A DNA stretch of 24,013 bases. Origin: an uncultured Brachyspira sp. Lineage in GTDB: Bacteria > Spirochaetota > Brachyspiria > Brachyspirales > Brachyspiraceae. This document shows positions 1-6,260 of this stretch, in pieces. Each line of letters opens with the position of its first letter. Within the stretch, counting starts at the first letter, position 1. Below the pieces are notes generated by a model, which worked only from the letters and a program-made list of their open reading frames with translations, had not been told where the DNA came from and did no database searches. The position numbers were made by a program, and so were the translations under genes. The DNA is taken from positions 48,105-72,117 of the forward strand of contig NZ_CAJTQJ010000009.1 in assembly GCF_910578695.1 (NCBI RefSeq). The letters run 5' to 3'.

Positions 1-63
1 ATTTTTATTATTTTTATTATTTTTATTATTTTTATTATTTTTATTATTTTTATTATTTTTATT
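1..63. repeat. 9-bp tandem repeat, seven perfect copies
   Basis: The unit ATTTTTATT is repeated seven times without a mismatch from the first base to 63. It probably extends left of the window. The array ends one base before the Shine-Dalgarno site of the aminopeptidase gene (AAGGA at 64-68), so it lies in that gene's leader or promoter spacer. There is no spacer/repeat alternation, so it is not a CRISPR array. Confidence 0.95.
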
Positions 64-76
64 AAGGAAATATATT

Positions 77-1201
77 ATGAGAGATTCAAGAATAGAGAAA
101 TTAGCAAAAACAATAGTTAATTATTCCTGCAAATTAAAAAAAGGAGAAAAAATATTAATAAAATCTTATGGGGAAGGCGAGGAGAGAAATTTAGCAGCAG
201 CTATTATTAATGAAGTTTATAAAATAGGAGCTAGTCCTTTTGTATGGAATCATGACCCTCATATAATGAGAGAATTATTGAAGCAATGCAATGAAGAGCA
301 GATGAAAATTTGGGCTAAGTCTGATTTAATGCTTATGAAAGATATGGACGCTTATGTAGGTATATGGGGCGGACTTAATAGTGCTGAAAATTCATCTGTA
401 AAAATGGAAAATAATAAGATATATGAAAAGTTTTATTTGAATCCTGTGCATATGAAAGAGAGAGTAAAAAATACTAAATGGGTTGTTATGAATTATCCTA
501 CAGCTGCTATGGCTCAGCAGGCTTCTATGAGTACTGATGAGTTTGAAGATTTTTATTTTAAAGTATGCAATTTGGATTATTCTAAAATGTCTAAGGCTAT
601 GGATAATTTAGTAAAACTTATGAATAGTACTGATAAAGTAAGAATAGTCGGAAAAGATACAGATTTAACTTTTTCTATCAAAGGAATACCTGCAGTAAAA
701 TGTGCAGGCGAAATGAATATACCTGACGGAGAAGTATTTACTGCCCCTGTAAAAAATTCTATTAATGGTGTTTTAAGTTATAATACTCCTTCTTTATACA
801 GCGATGGATTTACTTATGAAAATATTAAATTTGAGTTTAAAAAAGGAAAAATATACGACGCTTCCTGCAATGATACTAAAAGAATAAATAAAATATTAGA
901 TACAGATTCTGGCGCCAGATATATAGGTGAGTTTGCTATAGGAGTTAATCCTTATATTACAGAGCCTATGAAAGATATTTTATTTGATGAAAAAATTATG
1001 GGTAGTTTTCATTTTACTCCCGGTTCCTGTTATGATGAAGCTCCTAATGGTAATAATTCTCAGATACATTGGGATTTAGTATGTATACAGACTAAAAAAT
1101 ACGGAGGCGGTGAAATTTATTTTGATGATAAGCTAATTAGAAAAGACGGACTTTTTGTTATTGATAGTCTTAAATGCCTCAATCCTAATAATTTAAAATG
1201 A
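77..1201 (+). CDS. M29-family (AmpS/PepS-like) metallo-aminopeptidase
   Basis: 374 aa, close to the usual M29 length (about 370-415). This family removes N-terminal residues from peptides in the cytoplasm with a two-metal site. The C-terminal half carries the family motifs with the expected spacing: PDGEV with Glu219, GEFAIG with Glu285, FHFTPGSCY with His312 and Tyr319, and IHWD with His331 and Asp333. I take these as the metal ligands and active-site residues. There is no signal peptide. AAGGA at 64-68 lies 8 nt before the ATG, which fixes the start. The first acetyltransferase gene follows after 16 nt, so the two are probably cotranscribed. Leaderless peptide processing or amino-acid scavenging is the likely job; substrate preference cannot be read from sequence. 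Confidence 0.9.
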   Translation: MRDSRIEKLAKTIVNYSCKLKKGEKILIKSYGEGEERNLAAAIINEVYKIGASPFVWNHDPHIMRELLKQCNEEQMKIWAKSDLMLMKDMDAYVGIWGGLNSAENSSVKMENNKIYEKFYLNPVHMKERVKNTKWVVMNYPTAAMAQQASMSTDEFEDFYFKVCNLDYSKMSKAMDNLVKLMNSTDKVRIVGKDTDLTFSIKGIPAVKCAGEMNIPDGEVFTAPVKNSINGVLSYNTPSLYSDGFTYENIKFEFKKGKIYDASCNDTKRINKILDTDSGARYIGEFAIGVNPYITEPMKDILFDEKIMGSFHFTPGSCYDEAPNGNNSQIHWDLVCIQTKKYGGGEIYFDDKLIRKDGLFVIDSLKCLNPNNLK

Positions 1202-1217
1202 TATAAAAGGTTTATAA

Positions 1218-1703
1218 ATGAGTAATAAGAAATTTGATATTAGATTTGCTTCTGCTAAAGATGCTGCTGTAATTTTAAAATTTATAAAAGAGCTTGCCCA
1301 TTATGAAAAATTGGAGCATGAGGTTAGTGCTACTGAAGATATACTTAGAGAATGGATATTTAAAAAGAAAAAATGCGAAGTTTTAATAGCTTCAGAAGAT
1401 AATATCGAAATAGGGTATGCATTATTTTTTCATAATTTTTCTACTTTCTTGGGAAAGGCAGGTATATATTTAGAAGATTTATATATTACTCCTGATTATA
1501 GAGGATTAGGATATGGTAAAAAGCTTTTAAAAGAGGTTGCAAAGATTGCAGTTGAAAGAGGCTGTCAGAGATTAGATTGGCAGTGTTTGGATTGGAATAA
1601 ATCAAGTATAGATTTTTATTTATCACTCAATGCAGTTGAGATGTCGGATTGGAATTCTTACAGACTAAGCCATAATTTTTTAAAAATATTTGCTGAAGAA
1701 TAA
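1218..1703 (+). CDS. GNAT acetyltransferase, SSAT/diamine N-acetyltransferase-like (copy 1)
   Basis: 161 aa, a single GNAT domain. The acetyl-CoA pyrophosphate loop is RGLGYG (residues 95-100), preceded by the strand YLEDLYI. The later segment DWNKSSIDFYLSLNA (125-139) resembles the WN-x-PSINFY-x-x-x-GA region of spermidine/spermine and thialysine N-acetyltransferases, so the likely substrate is a small polyamine or amino-acid amine. This is inferred from motif similarity only. AAAGG at 1206-1210 is 7 nt before the ATG. The next gene encodes a paralogue that aligns without gaps over the full 161 residues, about 59% identical by hand count. The function is cytoplasmic. Confidence 0.85.
   Translation: MSNKKFDIRFASAKDAAVILKFIKELAHYEKLEHEVSATEDILREWIFKKKKCEVLIASEDNIEIGYALFFHNFSTFLGKAGIYLEDLYITPDYRGLGYGKKLLKEVAKIAVERGCQRLDWQCLDWNKSSIDFYLSLNAVEMSDWNSYRLSHNFLKIFAEE
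1578..1624 (+). repeat. 47-nt identical block shared by the two GNAT genes (copy 1)
   Basis: This stretch is identical to 2122-2168 in the downstream paralogue, although the genes as a whole match at only about 59% of amino acids. It codes for the WQCLDWNKSSIDFYLS segment. Synonymous positions are also unchanged. Confidence 0.9.
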
Positions 1704-1761
1704 TTAAATATTTTGTATAAATTAAAAATAAAAATTTATTTATAATAAAAAATTTACTATA

Positions 1762-2247
1762 ATGAAAGATAAAAAATTTAATATTAGATTTGCTGAAATT
1801 AATGATATACCAACTATAATGAGATTTATAAAAGAGCTTGCTTTGTATGAGCATTTAGAGAATGAACTTAAACTTACAGAGGAGAGTTTAAAAGAAAATA
1901 TTTTTTATAAGAAAAAAGCAGAAATTATTATTGCTTTTGAAGATGATATTCCTATAGGATATGCTGTATTTTTTGAGACTTTTTCTACTTTTGAGGGAAA
2001 GCATTGTCTTTATTTAGATGATTTATATATTAATGATAAATATAGAGGTTTCGGCTATGGCAAGAGATTATTTAAAGAAATTGCTGAAATAGCTTATGAG
2101 AGAAACTGCGGCAGATTTGAATGGCAGTGTTTGGATTGGAATAAATCAAGTATAGATTTTTATTTATCTATGAATGCTGAGATGGTTAAGGATGCAAGAG
2201 TTTACAGGCTTACAAATGAGGCATTAAAAAAATTAATAAGTATTTAA
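1762..2247 (+). CDS. GNAT acetyltransferase, SSAT/diamine N-acetyltransferase-like (copy 2)
   Basis: 161 aa, the tandem paralogue of the gene just upstream. It has the same architecture: YLDDLYI, acetyl-CoA loop RGFGYG (95-100), and DWNKSSIDFYLSMNA (125-139). Residues 121-136 are identical in the two proteins. The start is supported by alignment of MKDKKFNIRFA with MSNKKFDIRFA in copy 1, because there is no convincing Shine-Dalgarno site; the 58-nt spacer is A/T only apart from a few bases. A TATAAT at 1741-1746 lies 15 nt before the ATG and could make a nearly leaderless transcript, but no matching -35 is seen. Substrate is unknown; divergence outside the core suggests it may differ from that of copy 1. 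Confidence 0.83.
   Translation: MKDKKFNIRFAEINDIPTIMRFIKELALYEHLENELKLTEESLKENIFYKKKAEIIIAFEDDIPIGYAVFFETFSTFEGKHCLYLDDLYINDKYRGFGYGKRLFKEIAEIAYERNCGRFEWQCLDWNKSSIDFYLSMNAEMVKDARVYRLTNEALKKLISI
2122..2168 (+). repeat. 47-nt identical block shared by the two GNAT genes (copy 2)
   Basis: Exact copy of 1578-1624, in direct orientation, 544 bp downstream. A block this long without synonymous change in otherwise diverged paralogues suggests local gene conversion or strong constraint. Confidence 0.9.
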
Positions 2248-2356
2248 GTATTAATATATCAGTGTATTAGTGTATTAATGCATAGAAAATATTATTATTA
2301 TAATAATAGAAAATATTTTTATATATGTTTATTAAAGAGTAATATATTATTAAATC

Positions 2357-2385
2357 TTGATTATATATAAAAAAGATAGTATAAT
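2357..2385 (+). promoter_or_regulatory. Predicted sigma-70-type promoter of pyrH
   Basis: TTGATT (2357-2362), 17-nt spacer, TATAAT (2380-2385). Transcription would begin near 2392, about 24 nt before the pyrH start codon. It also marks pyrH-floA as a unit separate from the acetyltransferase genes. Confidence 0.7.
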
Positions 2386-2415
2386 TGTACAAATTAAGTT
2401 TTAAAGAGGTTAGTA

Positions 2416-3120
2416 ATGAAAAAAAGAGTATTGCTTAAAATATCAGGGGAAGCTTTACTTGGTAAAAAGGAATATGGTATTGATAATAATGTTGTTGACA
2501 GAATAGCATTAGAGATGAAAGAGGCTGGAAATGAAACTCAAATAGCTGTTGTTGTTGGGGGAGGAAATATTTTTAGAGGCATGCAGCTATCTGATAAGAC
2601 GGGTATGGTAAGGGCTACTGCAGATTCTATGGGTATGCTTGCTACTATTATGAATGCTATAGCTTTGAAGGATAGATTTATGGCTGCAGGCATTTCTACT
2701 CAAATACTTTCTGCTTTTAATATTGAGGGTATGATAGAAGGTTTTGAAAGAGATAAGGCAATTCGTATACTAGATAGAGGAAATGTTTTAATAATAGCAG
2801 GAGGCACTTCAAACCCTTATTTTACAACAGACAGTACTGCTATACTTAGAGCTTTAGAAATTGGGGCTTCTATAGTATTAAAAGGGACTAATGTTGATGG
2901 AGTATATGATAAGGACCCTAAAAATAATGAAGATGCTGAAATGTATGATAAAATAACTTTTAAAGAAGCTATTAATCAGAATTTACGCGTTATGGATATG
3001 ACAGCTTTTGCTATGGCTAATGATAATGATATGCCTATAAGGGTATTTAATATGAATAAAATCGGAAATATTACAAAAGCTATTATAGGCGAAGCTATAG
3101 GCACTTATGTACATAATTAA
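2416..3120 (+). CDS. pyrH: UMP kinase (uridylate kinase)
   Basis: 234 aa, a typical bacterial PyrH length. It phosphorylates UMP to UDP with ATP in pyrimidine nucleotide synthesis, as a cytoplasmic hexamer of the amino-acid-kinase fold. Family motifs seen: KISGE (8-12) for phosphate binding, GGGNIFRG (48-55), the DSMGMLATIMNA helix (70-81) typical of UMP kinases, TTDSTAILRA (137-146), and the nucleotide-binding GTNVDGVYDKDP (157-168). AGAGG at 2405-2409 is 6 nt before the ATG. floA follows after 43 nt. In many bacteria pyrH lies directly after rpsB-tsf; here those genes lie about 10 kb away in the same window. Confidence 0.97.
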   Translation: MKKRVLLKISGEALLGKKEYGIDNNVVDRIALEMKEAGNETQIAVVVGGGNIFRGMQLSDKTGMVRATADSMGMLATIMNAIALKDRFMAAGISTQILSAFNIEGMIEGFERDKAIRILDRGNVLIIAGGTSNPYFTTDSTAILRALEIGASIVLKGTNVDGVYDKDPKNNEDAEMYDKITFKEAINQNLRVMDMTAFAMANDNDMPIRVFNMNKIGNITKAIIGEAIGTYVHN

Positions 3121-3163
3121 TTTAAATATACATATAATTAATTTTTAAAAAGGAGGTTTATTT

Positions 3164-4186
3164 ATGCCTTTAGATTTCGGATATATTCCCGTAATTCCAA
3201 TGTTCATTGGTATAATCATAATATTAATAATTTTATTTATTTTCTTACGCTTCTTTCCTATAGGACTTTGGGTTACAGCTTTATTTTCTGGTGTAAGAAT
3301 AAATATGATTACATTACTTACTATGCGTTTGAGAAGAGTTAATCCTTCTCTTATAGTATTAAATCAGATAAAGTTATGGAAGGCTGGTTTAAAAATAGGA
3401 AGCAATGAACTTGAGGCACATTATTTAGCAGGAGGAAATCCTACTGCAGTTGCCGATGCTTTGATTGCTGCAGATAAAGCTTCATTAGATTTATCATTTG
3501 AGAGGGCTGCTGCTATAGATTTGGCTGGAAGAGATTTAGTTGATGCTATAAGAACTTCTGTTTCTCCTAGGGTTATAGCTACTCCATTAATTGCTGCTGT
3601 AGCTAAAGACGGTATACAGGTAAAGGCTACCGCCAGAGTTACCGTTAGAACTAATATTAACAGGCTTGTAGGAGGAGCTGGTGAAGAAACAATTATTGCC
3701 AGAGTAGGCGAGGGTATAGTTACTACTATAGGAAGTTCCTCTTCGCATAAGGAAGTTTTGGAAAATCCTGACAGAATATCTCAAGTTGTGCTTGCTAAGG
3801 GACTTGATTCAGGTACTGCTTTTGAAATACTTTCTATTGATATTGCTGATGTGGATGTAGGAAGCAATATAGGAGCTTTCTTACAAATTGATCAAGCTGA
3901 GGCTGATAAAAAGATAGCTCAGGCTAAGGCGGAAGAGAGAAGAGTAATGGCTATAGCTAGAGAACAGGAAATGCGTGCTATGGTTGAAGAGATGAAGGCA
4001 AAAGTTGTTGAAGCTGAATCACAATTGCCTCTTGCTATTGCTGAAGCACTTAAAAAAGGCAATATCGGAGTATTAGATTACTATAATATGAAAAATGTTA
4101 TGGCTGATACAGAAATGCGTTATAGTATATCTGGTATGGATTCAATGAGTAAGAATAGTGATTCTAATTCATCATCTTCAAAATAG
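3164..4186 (+). CDS. floA: Flotillin-like protein FloA
   Basis: 340 aa, the usual length of the FloA (YqfA/UPF0365) family. These proteins sit in the cytoplasmic membrane and organise functional membrane microdomains. A hydrophobic hairpin-like segment covers about residues 8-40. A long conserved SPFH-like region follows, including the NPTAVADALIAADKA and GIQVKATARVTVRTNI stretches that are typical of the family. An Ala/Glu/Lys-rich coiled-coil (about 243-290, EADKKIAQAKAEERR) comes next. The C terminus is a Ser/Asn-rich tail. The Shine-Dalgarno AAGGAGG (3150-3156) is the most complete in the window, 7 nt before the ATG, implying strong translation. An intrinsic terminator follows at 4215-4240. 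Often floA partners an NfeD-like gene; none is seen here. Confidence 0.95.
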   Translation: MPLDFGYIPVIPMFIGIIIILIILFIFLRFFPIGLWVTALFSGVRINMITLLTMRLRRVNPSLIVLNQIKLWKAGLKIGSNELEAHYLAGGNPTAVADALIAADKASLDLSFERAAAIDLAGRDLVDAIRTSVSPRVIATPLIAAVAKDGIQVKATARVTVRTNINRLVGGAGEETIIARVGEGIVTTIGSSSSHKEVLENPDRISQVVLAKGLDSGTAFEILSIDIADVDVGSNIGAFLQIDQAEADKKIAQAKAEERRVMAIAREQEMRAMVEEMKAKVVEAESQLPLAIAEALKKGNIGVLDYYNMKNVMADTEMRYSISGMDSMSKNSDSNSSSSK

Positions 4187-4214
4187 TAAATAATTTTTAT
4201 TAATAAAATATTTA

Positions 4215-4240
4215 GGCTGTATTTTATATGCAGCCTTTTT
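4215..4240 (+). terminator. Intrinsic terminator after floA
   Basis: GGCTGTAT (4215-4222) pairs with ATGCAGCC (4228-4235), an 8-bp stem with one G-U pair and a 5-nt loop, followed directly by TTTTT (4236-4240). It could also slow transcription arriving from the small minus-strand gene, but the minus-strand side has no clean T run. Confidence 0.85.
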
Positions 4241-4275
4241 ATAAAAAAATTATATTAAAATTTTTTATTATACGC

Positions 4276-4301
4276 TTTCTTATAATATATATTATAAGAA
4301 A
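4276..4301. repeat. 26-bp perfect palindrome
   Basis: The 26 bases from 4276 to 4301 equal their own reverse complement (arms beginning TTTCTTATAATAT). It lies between the convergent floA and the small minus-strand gene. It may be a cruciform, a protein-binding dyad, or a transcript-end hairpin for the minus-strand gene, although no T run follows on either side. Confidence 0.75.
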
Positions 4302-4323
4302 TTATTATAGATGAAAAATCCAT

Positions 4324-4431
4324 TTAGTTTTTTTTACCGTTGTTAACTGTTGCTTTAATCATAGGCTTTTTATCAGGTTTTTTTAAGCCTGATACCTGCG
4401 GATTATACGGATATGAATTATTTTTTGACAT
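4324..4431 (-). CDS. Small 35-aa protein, unknown function
   Basis: A reading frame of 35 codons plus TAA, starting with ATG at 4431. The product is hydrophilic, Lys/Asn/Pro-rich and basic (start MSKNNSYPYNPQVSG, several KKP elements, end NNGKKN). No membrane segment, signal peptide or cysteine is present. Support comes from its signals, not from homology: AAAGGAA (4441-4447) is 10 nt before the ATG, and a promoter TTGACT-16 nt-TATACT (4481-4454) lies just upstream, giving a leader of about 20 nt. It uses CCG, CAG and GGC codons, which makes it slightly less AT-rich than the surrounding spacer. I do not recognise the family; it could instead be a short regulatory RNA. Confidence 0.55.
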   Translation of the reverse strand: MSKNNSYPYNPQVSGLKKPDKKPMIKATVNNGKKN

Positions 4432-4453
4432 ATATTTATTTTCCTTTATTAAA

Positions 4454-4481
4454 AGTATAAATTATATATAAATTAAGTCAA
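4454..4481 (-). promoter_or_regulatory. Predicted promoter of the small minus-strand gene
   Basis: Read on the minus strand: TTGACT (4481-4476), 16-nt spacer, TATACT (4459-4454). Transcription would begin near 4447, just at the Shine-Dalgarno site of the 35-codon frame. Confidence 0.6.
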
Positions 4482-4573
4482 GTAATTTTATTATTATTGA
4501 TTATTAAAAATTGATATATATTTTTTTACAGCAATAATTTAGATAAATTTACATATATCTAGCAATGATTTTT

Positions 4574-4602
4574 TTGGCAATTTATAATATAAGTTATATT
4601 AT
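4574..4602 (+). promoter_or_regulatory. Predicted promoter of the META lipoprotein gene
   Basis: TTGGCA (4574-4579), 17-nt spacer, TATTAT (4597-4602). Two other -10-like hexamers overlap it (4595-4600 and 4600-4605), so the exact site is uncertain. The start codon is about 33 nt downstream of the predicted transcript start. Confidence 0.5.
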
Positions 4603-4641
4603 AATAATACATTAAGCAAAATTAATTTAAGGAAACCTATA

Positions 4642-5721
4642 ATGAAAAAAATATTGTTATTATTACTATCTTCTGTACTATTTTTTATATCATGTTCTAA
4701 CAATAATACAAATAATATCTTTGAAAGCATAAATGGAAATGAATACTGCCTTAAAACTAATACAAAAATAACAATAGGATTTGAAAATATAAATGTGTAT
4801 GGAAGTGCCGGCTTAAACAGATATTTTACATCATTTTCTATAAGCAATAATCAAATAATTATAGGTACAAATATAGGAACAACTTTAATGTTAGGAAGCT
4901 ATGAAGATATGAAAAATGAAGAGGAATTTTTAAATAATTTAAGCAAAGCAAATTCTATTTCATTAAATAATGATGAATTAATAATAAAAACTTCAGAAAA
5001 TAAAGAATTAGTATTTAAACAAAGACCAATAATTTACTCAGATTTATATCAAAGAGAGTTCATACTTAAAAATAAATATACTGAAATAGGAATTACATTA
5101 GCTTTTGATACAAACAGAGTTTACGGATTTTCAGGAGTTAATAGATACTTTGGAGGATATACGCTTACTAATGAAAATAATATAATAATAGGAGCTTTAG
5201 GTTCAACTATGATGGCAGGCAGTGATGAAAATATGAAAGCTGAAAGAGATTATACTTCTATTTTATCTGAAGCTTCTAATATATCTTTATCTACGGTAAG
5301 TTTGGAAATAACTTCCAAATCTGGAGAAAAATTGATATTTAATGATAATTCTATAAATGACAATAAACTATTAGGAAAAAATTTTAAATTGCATAATTTA
5401 TACGAATATCCTAATACTGAAATAACGATATCTTTTTATGGAACTAATAATCAAGTTAATGGTTTTGCAGGAGTTAATTATTATAGAACTTCATACAATA
5501 TTACAAATGATAATGAAGTAAAATTTAATATGTTTGCTATGACTAAAATGTCAGGTGCTAAAGAAGATATGGAAGCTGAATCAAAGTTCTTAAAATATAT
5601 GGAAAATGCTGAATATATGTATTTAAAGGGAAAAGAATTATTTATAATAGCTAATGACTCTTCAATATTAAGATTTATAGAAAGTTATTTTGAAGCTAAA
5701 GCATTAGAAGAAAAACAATAA
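4642..5721 (+). CDS. Lipoprotein with three META (DUF306/HslJ-like) repeats
   Basis: 359 aa. Residues 1-17 are a signal peptide ending in the lipobox FISC, with Cys18 as the predicted lipidated residue, so the protein is exported and membrane-anchored. Three homologous units follow at about 34-128, 139-235 and 248-347. Each has a G-S/F-x-G-x-N-R/Y-Y element (GSAGLNRY 55-62, GFSGVNRY 163-170, GFAGVNYY 275-282), then a T-x-M-x-GS/A element followed by an M-x-x-E helix, and a closing beta pair. This matches META domains, as in HslJ, which are linked to stress or antibiotic tolerance; the biochemical role is unknown. AAGGA (4629-4633) is 8 nt before ATG. A decayed fourth unit follows the stop codon. 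Confidence 0.8.
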   Translation: MKKILLLLLSSVLFFISCSNNNTNNIFESINGNEYCLKTNTKITIGFENINVYGSAGLNRYFTSFSISNNQIIIGTNIGTTLMLGSYEDMKNEEEFLNNLSKANSISLNNDELIIKTSENKELVFKQRPIIYSDLYQREFILKNKYTEIGITLAFDTNRVYGFSGVNRYFGGYTLTNENNIIIGALGSTMMAGSDENMKAERDYTSILSEASNISLSTVSLEITSKSGEKLIFNDNSINDNKLLGKNFKLHNLYEYPNTEITISFYGTNNQVNGFAGVNYYRTSYNITNDNEVKFNMFAMTKMSGAKEDMEAESKFLKYMENAEYMYLKGKELFIIANDSSILRFIESYFEAKALEEKQ

Positions 5722-5722
5722 A

Positions 5723-6018
5723 AATTATCAAATTGCAGATATAACTTTATCTATAGCAAATAATTCATTTATAGGAAAAGCATAAAATATTAATTATAAT
5801 ATACCATTTGAAATAGAAGGCAGTAAAATAATAAATACAAAATCTTTATTAGATAGAAAAGAAGAAGTACGAATAAAAGAATATTATAATAAAGATAAAT
5901 ATTTAAAGCTTCTGATAAAGCAAATTATAGTAAAGCAAATTATATATCTTATGATAATAATACTTTATGCATAAAAACTTCTGATAATGAAATACTGCTT
6001 TTTGATATAATAAATTAA
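5723..6018 (+). pseudogene. Decayed META-domain remnant
   Basis: Beginning 1 nt out of frame with the end of the lipoprotein gene, the DNA encodes ADITLSIANNSFIGKA, resembling the EITISFYGTNNQVNGFAGVN region of repeat 3. A TAA follows at 5783-5785. The same frame goes on with NINYNIPFEIEG and is lost near 5900. The frame starting at 5902 then encodes KANYISYDNNTLCIKTSDNE and ends at TAA 6016-6018, resembling KANSISLNNDELIIKTSENK of repeat 1. So one frameshift from the parent, one stop and one further frameshift separate the pieces. The GVN and MAGS motifs are missing. It contains a 14-bp direct repeat (5916-5929, 5931-5944). It is either the lost C-terminal repeat of the lipoprotein or the relic of a duplicated gene. 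Confidence 0.65.
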
Positions 6019-6024
6019 ATATAT

Positions 6025-6054
6025 TTTACAGTTTTTATTTATTTATGTTATAAT
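6025..6054 (+). promoter_or_regulatory. Predicted promoter of the small RNA candidate
   Basis: TTTACA (6025-6030), 18-nt spacer, TATAAT (6049-6054), with an extended -10 TGT immediately before (6046-6048). Predicted transcript start near 6061. Confidence 0.65.
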
Positions 6055-6060
6055 AGTATA

Positions 6061-6149
6061 GCTACAAAGGTCATTTGTTGCACTCTTAAGATATATATAC
6101 AAACCCATTATTTCACTCTATGAATTAATAATTCATAGGGTGTTTTTTT
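6061..6149 (+). ncRNA. Candidate small RNA (about 89 nt)
   Basis: A short unit between a good promoter (6025-6054) and a strong intrinsic terminator (6114-6149), with no reading frame of note inside. The 5' part (6061-6113) is less AT-rich than the spacer around it. It holds CACTCT at 6081-6086, which repeats the start of the 5' arm of the terminator and could compete for the AGGGTG of the 3' arm. The downstream PBP1A gene has its own promoter at 6204-6232, so this unit does not need to be its leader. I do not recognise a known RNA family (not tmRNA, SRP RNA or 6S). The alternative is an attenuated leader of the PBP1A gene. Confidence 0.5.
6114..6149 (+). terminator. Strong intrinsic terminator
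   Basis: CACTCTATGAATT (6114-6126) pairs with AATTCATAGGGTG (6130-6142): a 13-bp stem with one G-U pair and a 3-nt loop, followed by seven T (6143-6149). The T run is on the plus-strand side only. Confidence 0.85.
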
Positions 6150-6203
6150 ATTTTTTATATTTATTAAAACAAAAAAATAAAATTTAAGAATAATAAAAAC
6201 ATA

Positions 6204-6232
6204 TTGATTAATTAAATAATTATTTGTATAAT
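6204..6232 (+). promoter_or_regulatory. Predicted promoter of the PBP1A gene
   Basis: TTGATT (6204-6209), 17-nt spacer, TATAAT (6227-6232), between the upstream terminator and the TTG start at 6261. Likely drives PBP1A and the gene after it. Confidence 0.7.
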
Positions 6233-6260
6233 ATAAGAAATATATATTAGGATAAGTAAA

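Noticed and set aside
1..63. CRISPR-like array
   Set aside because: The repeat is 9 bp with no spacers, so it is a simple tandem repeat.
4532..4561. Short inverted pair TAGATA/TATCTA upstream of the META lipoprotein promoter
   Set aside because: Only 6 bp of A/T-rich pairing; expected by chance in this composition.
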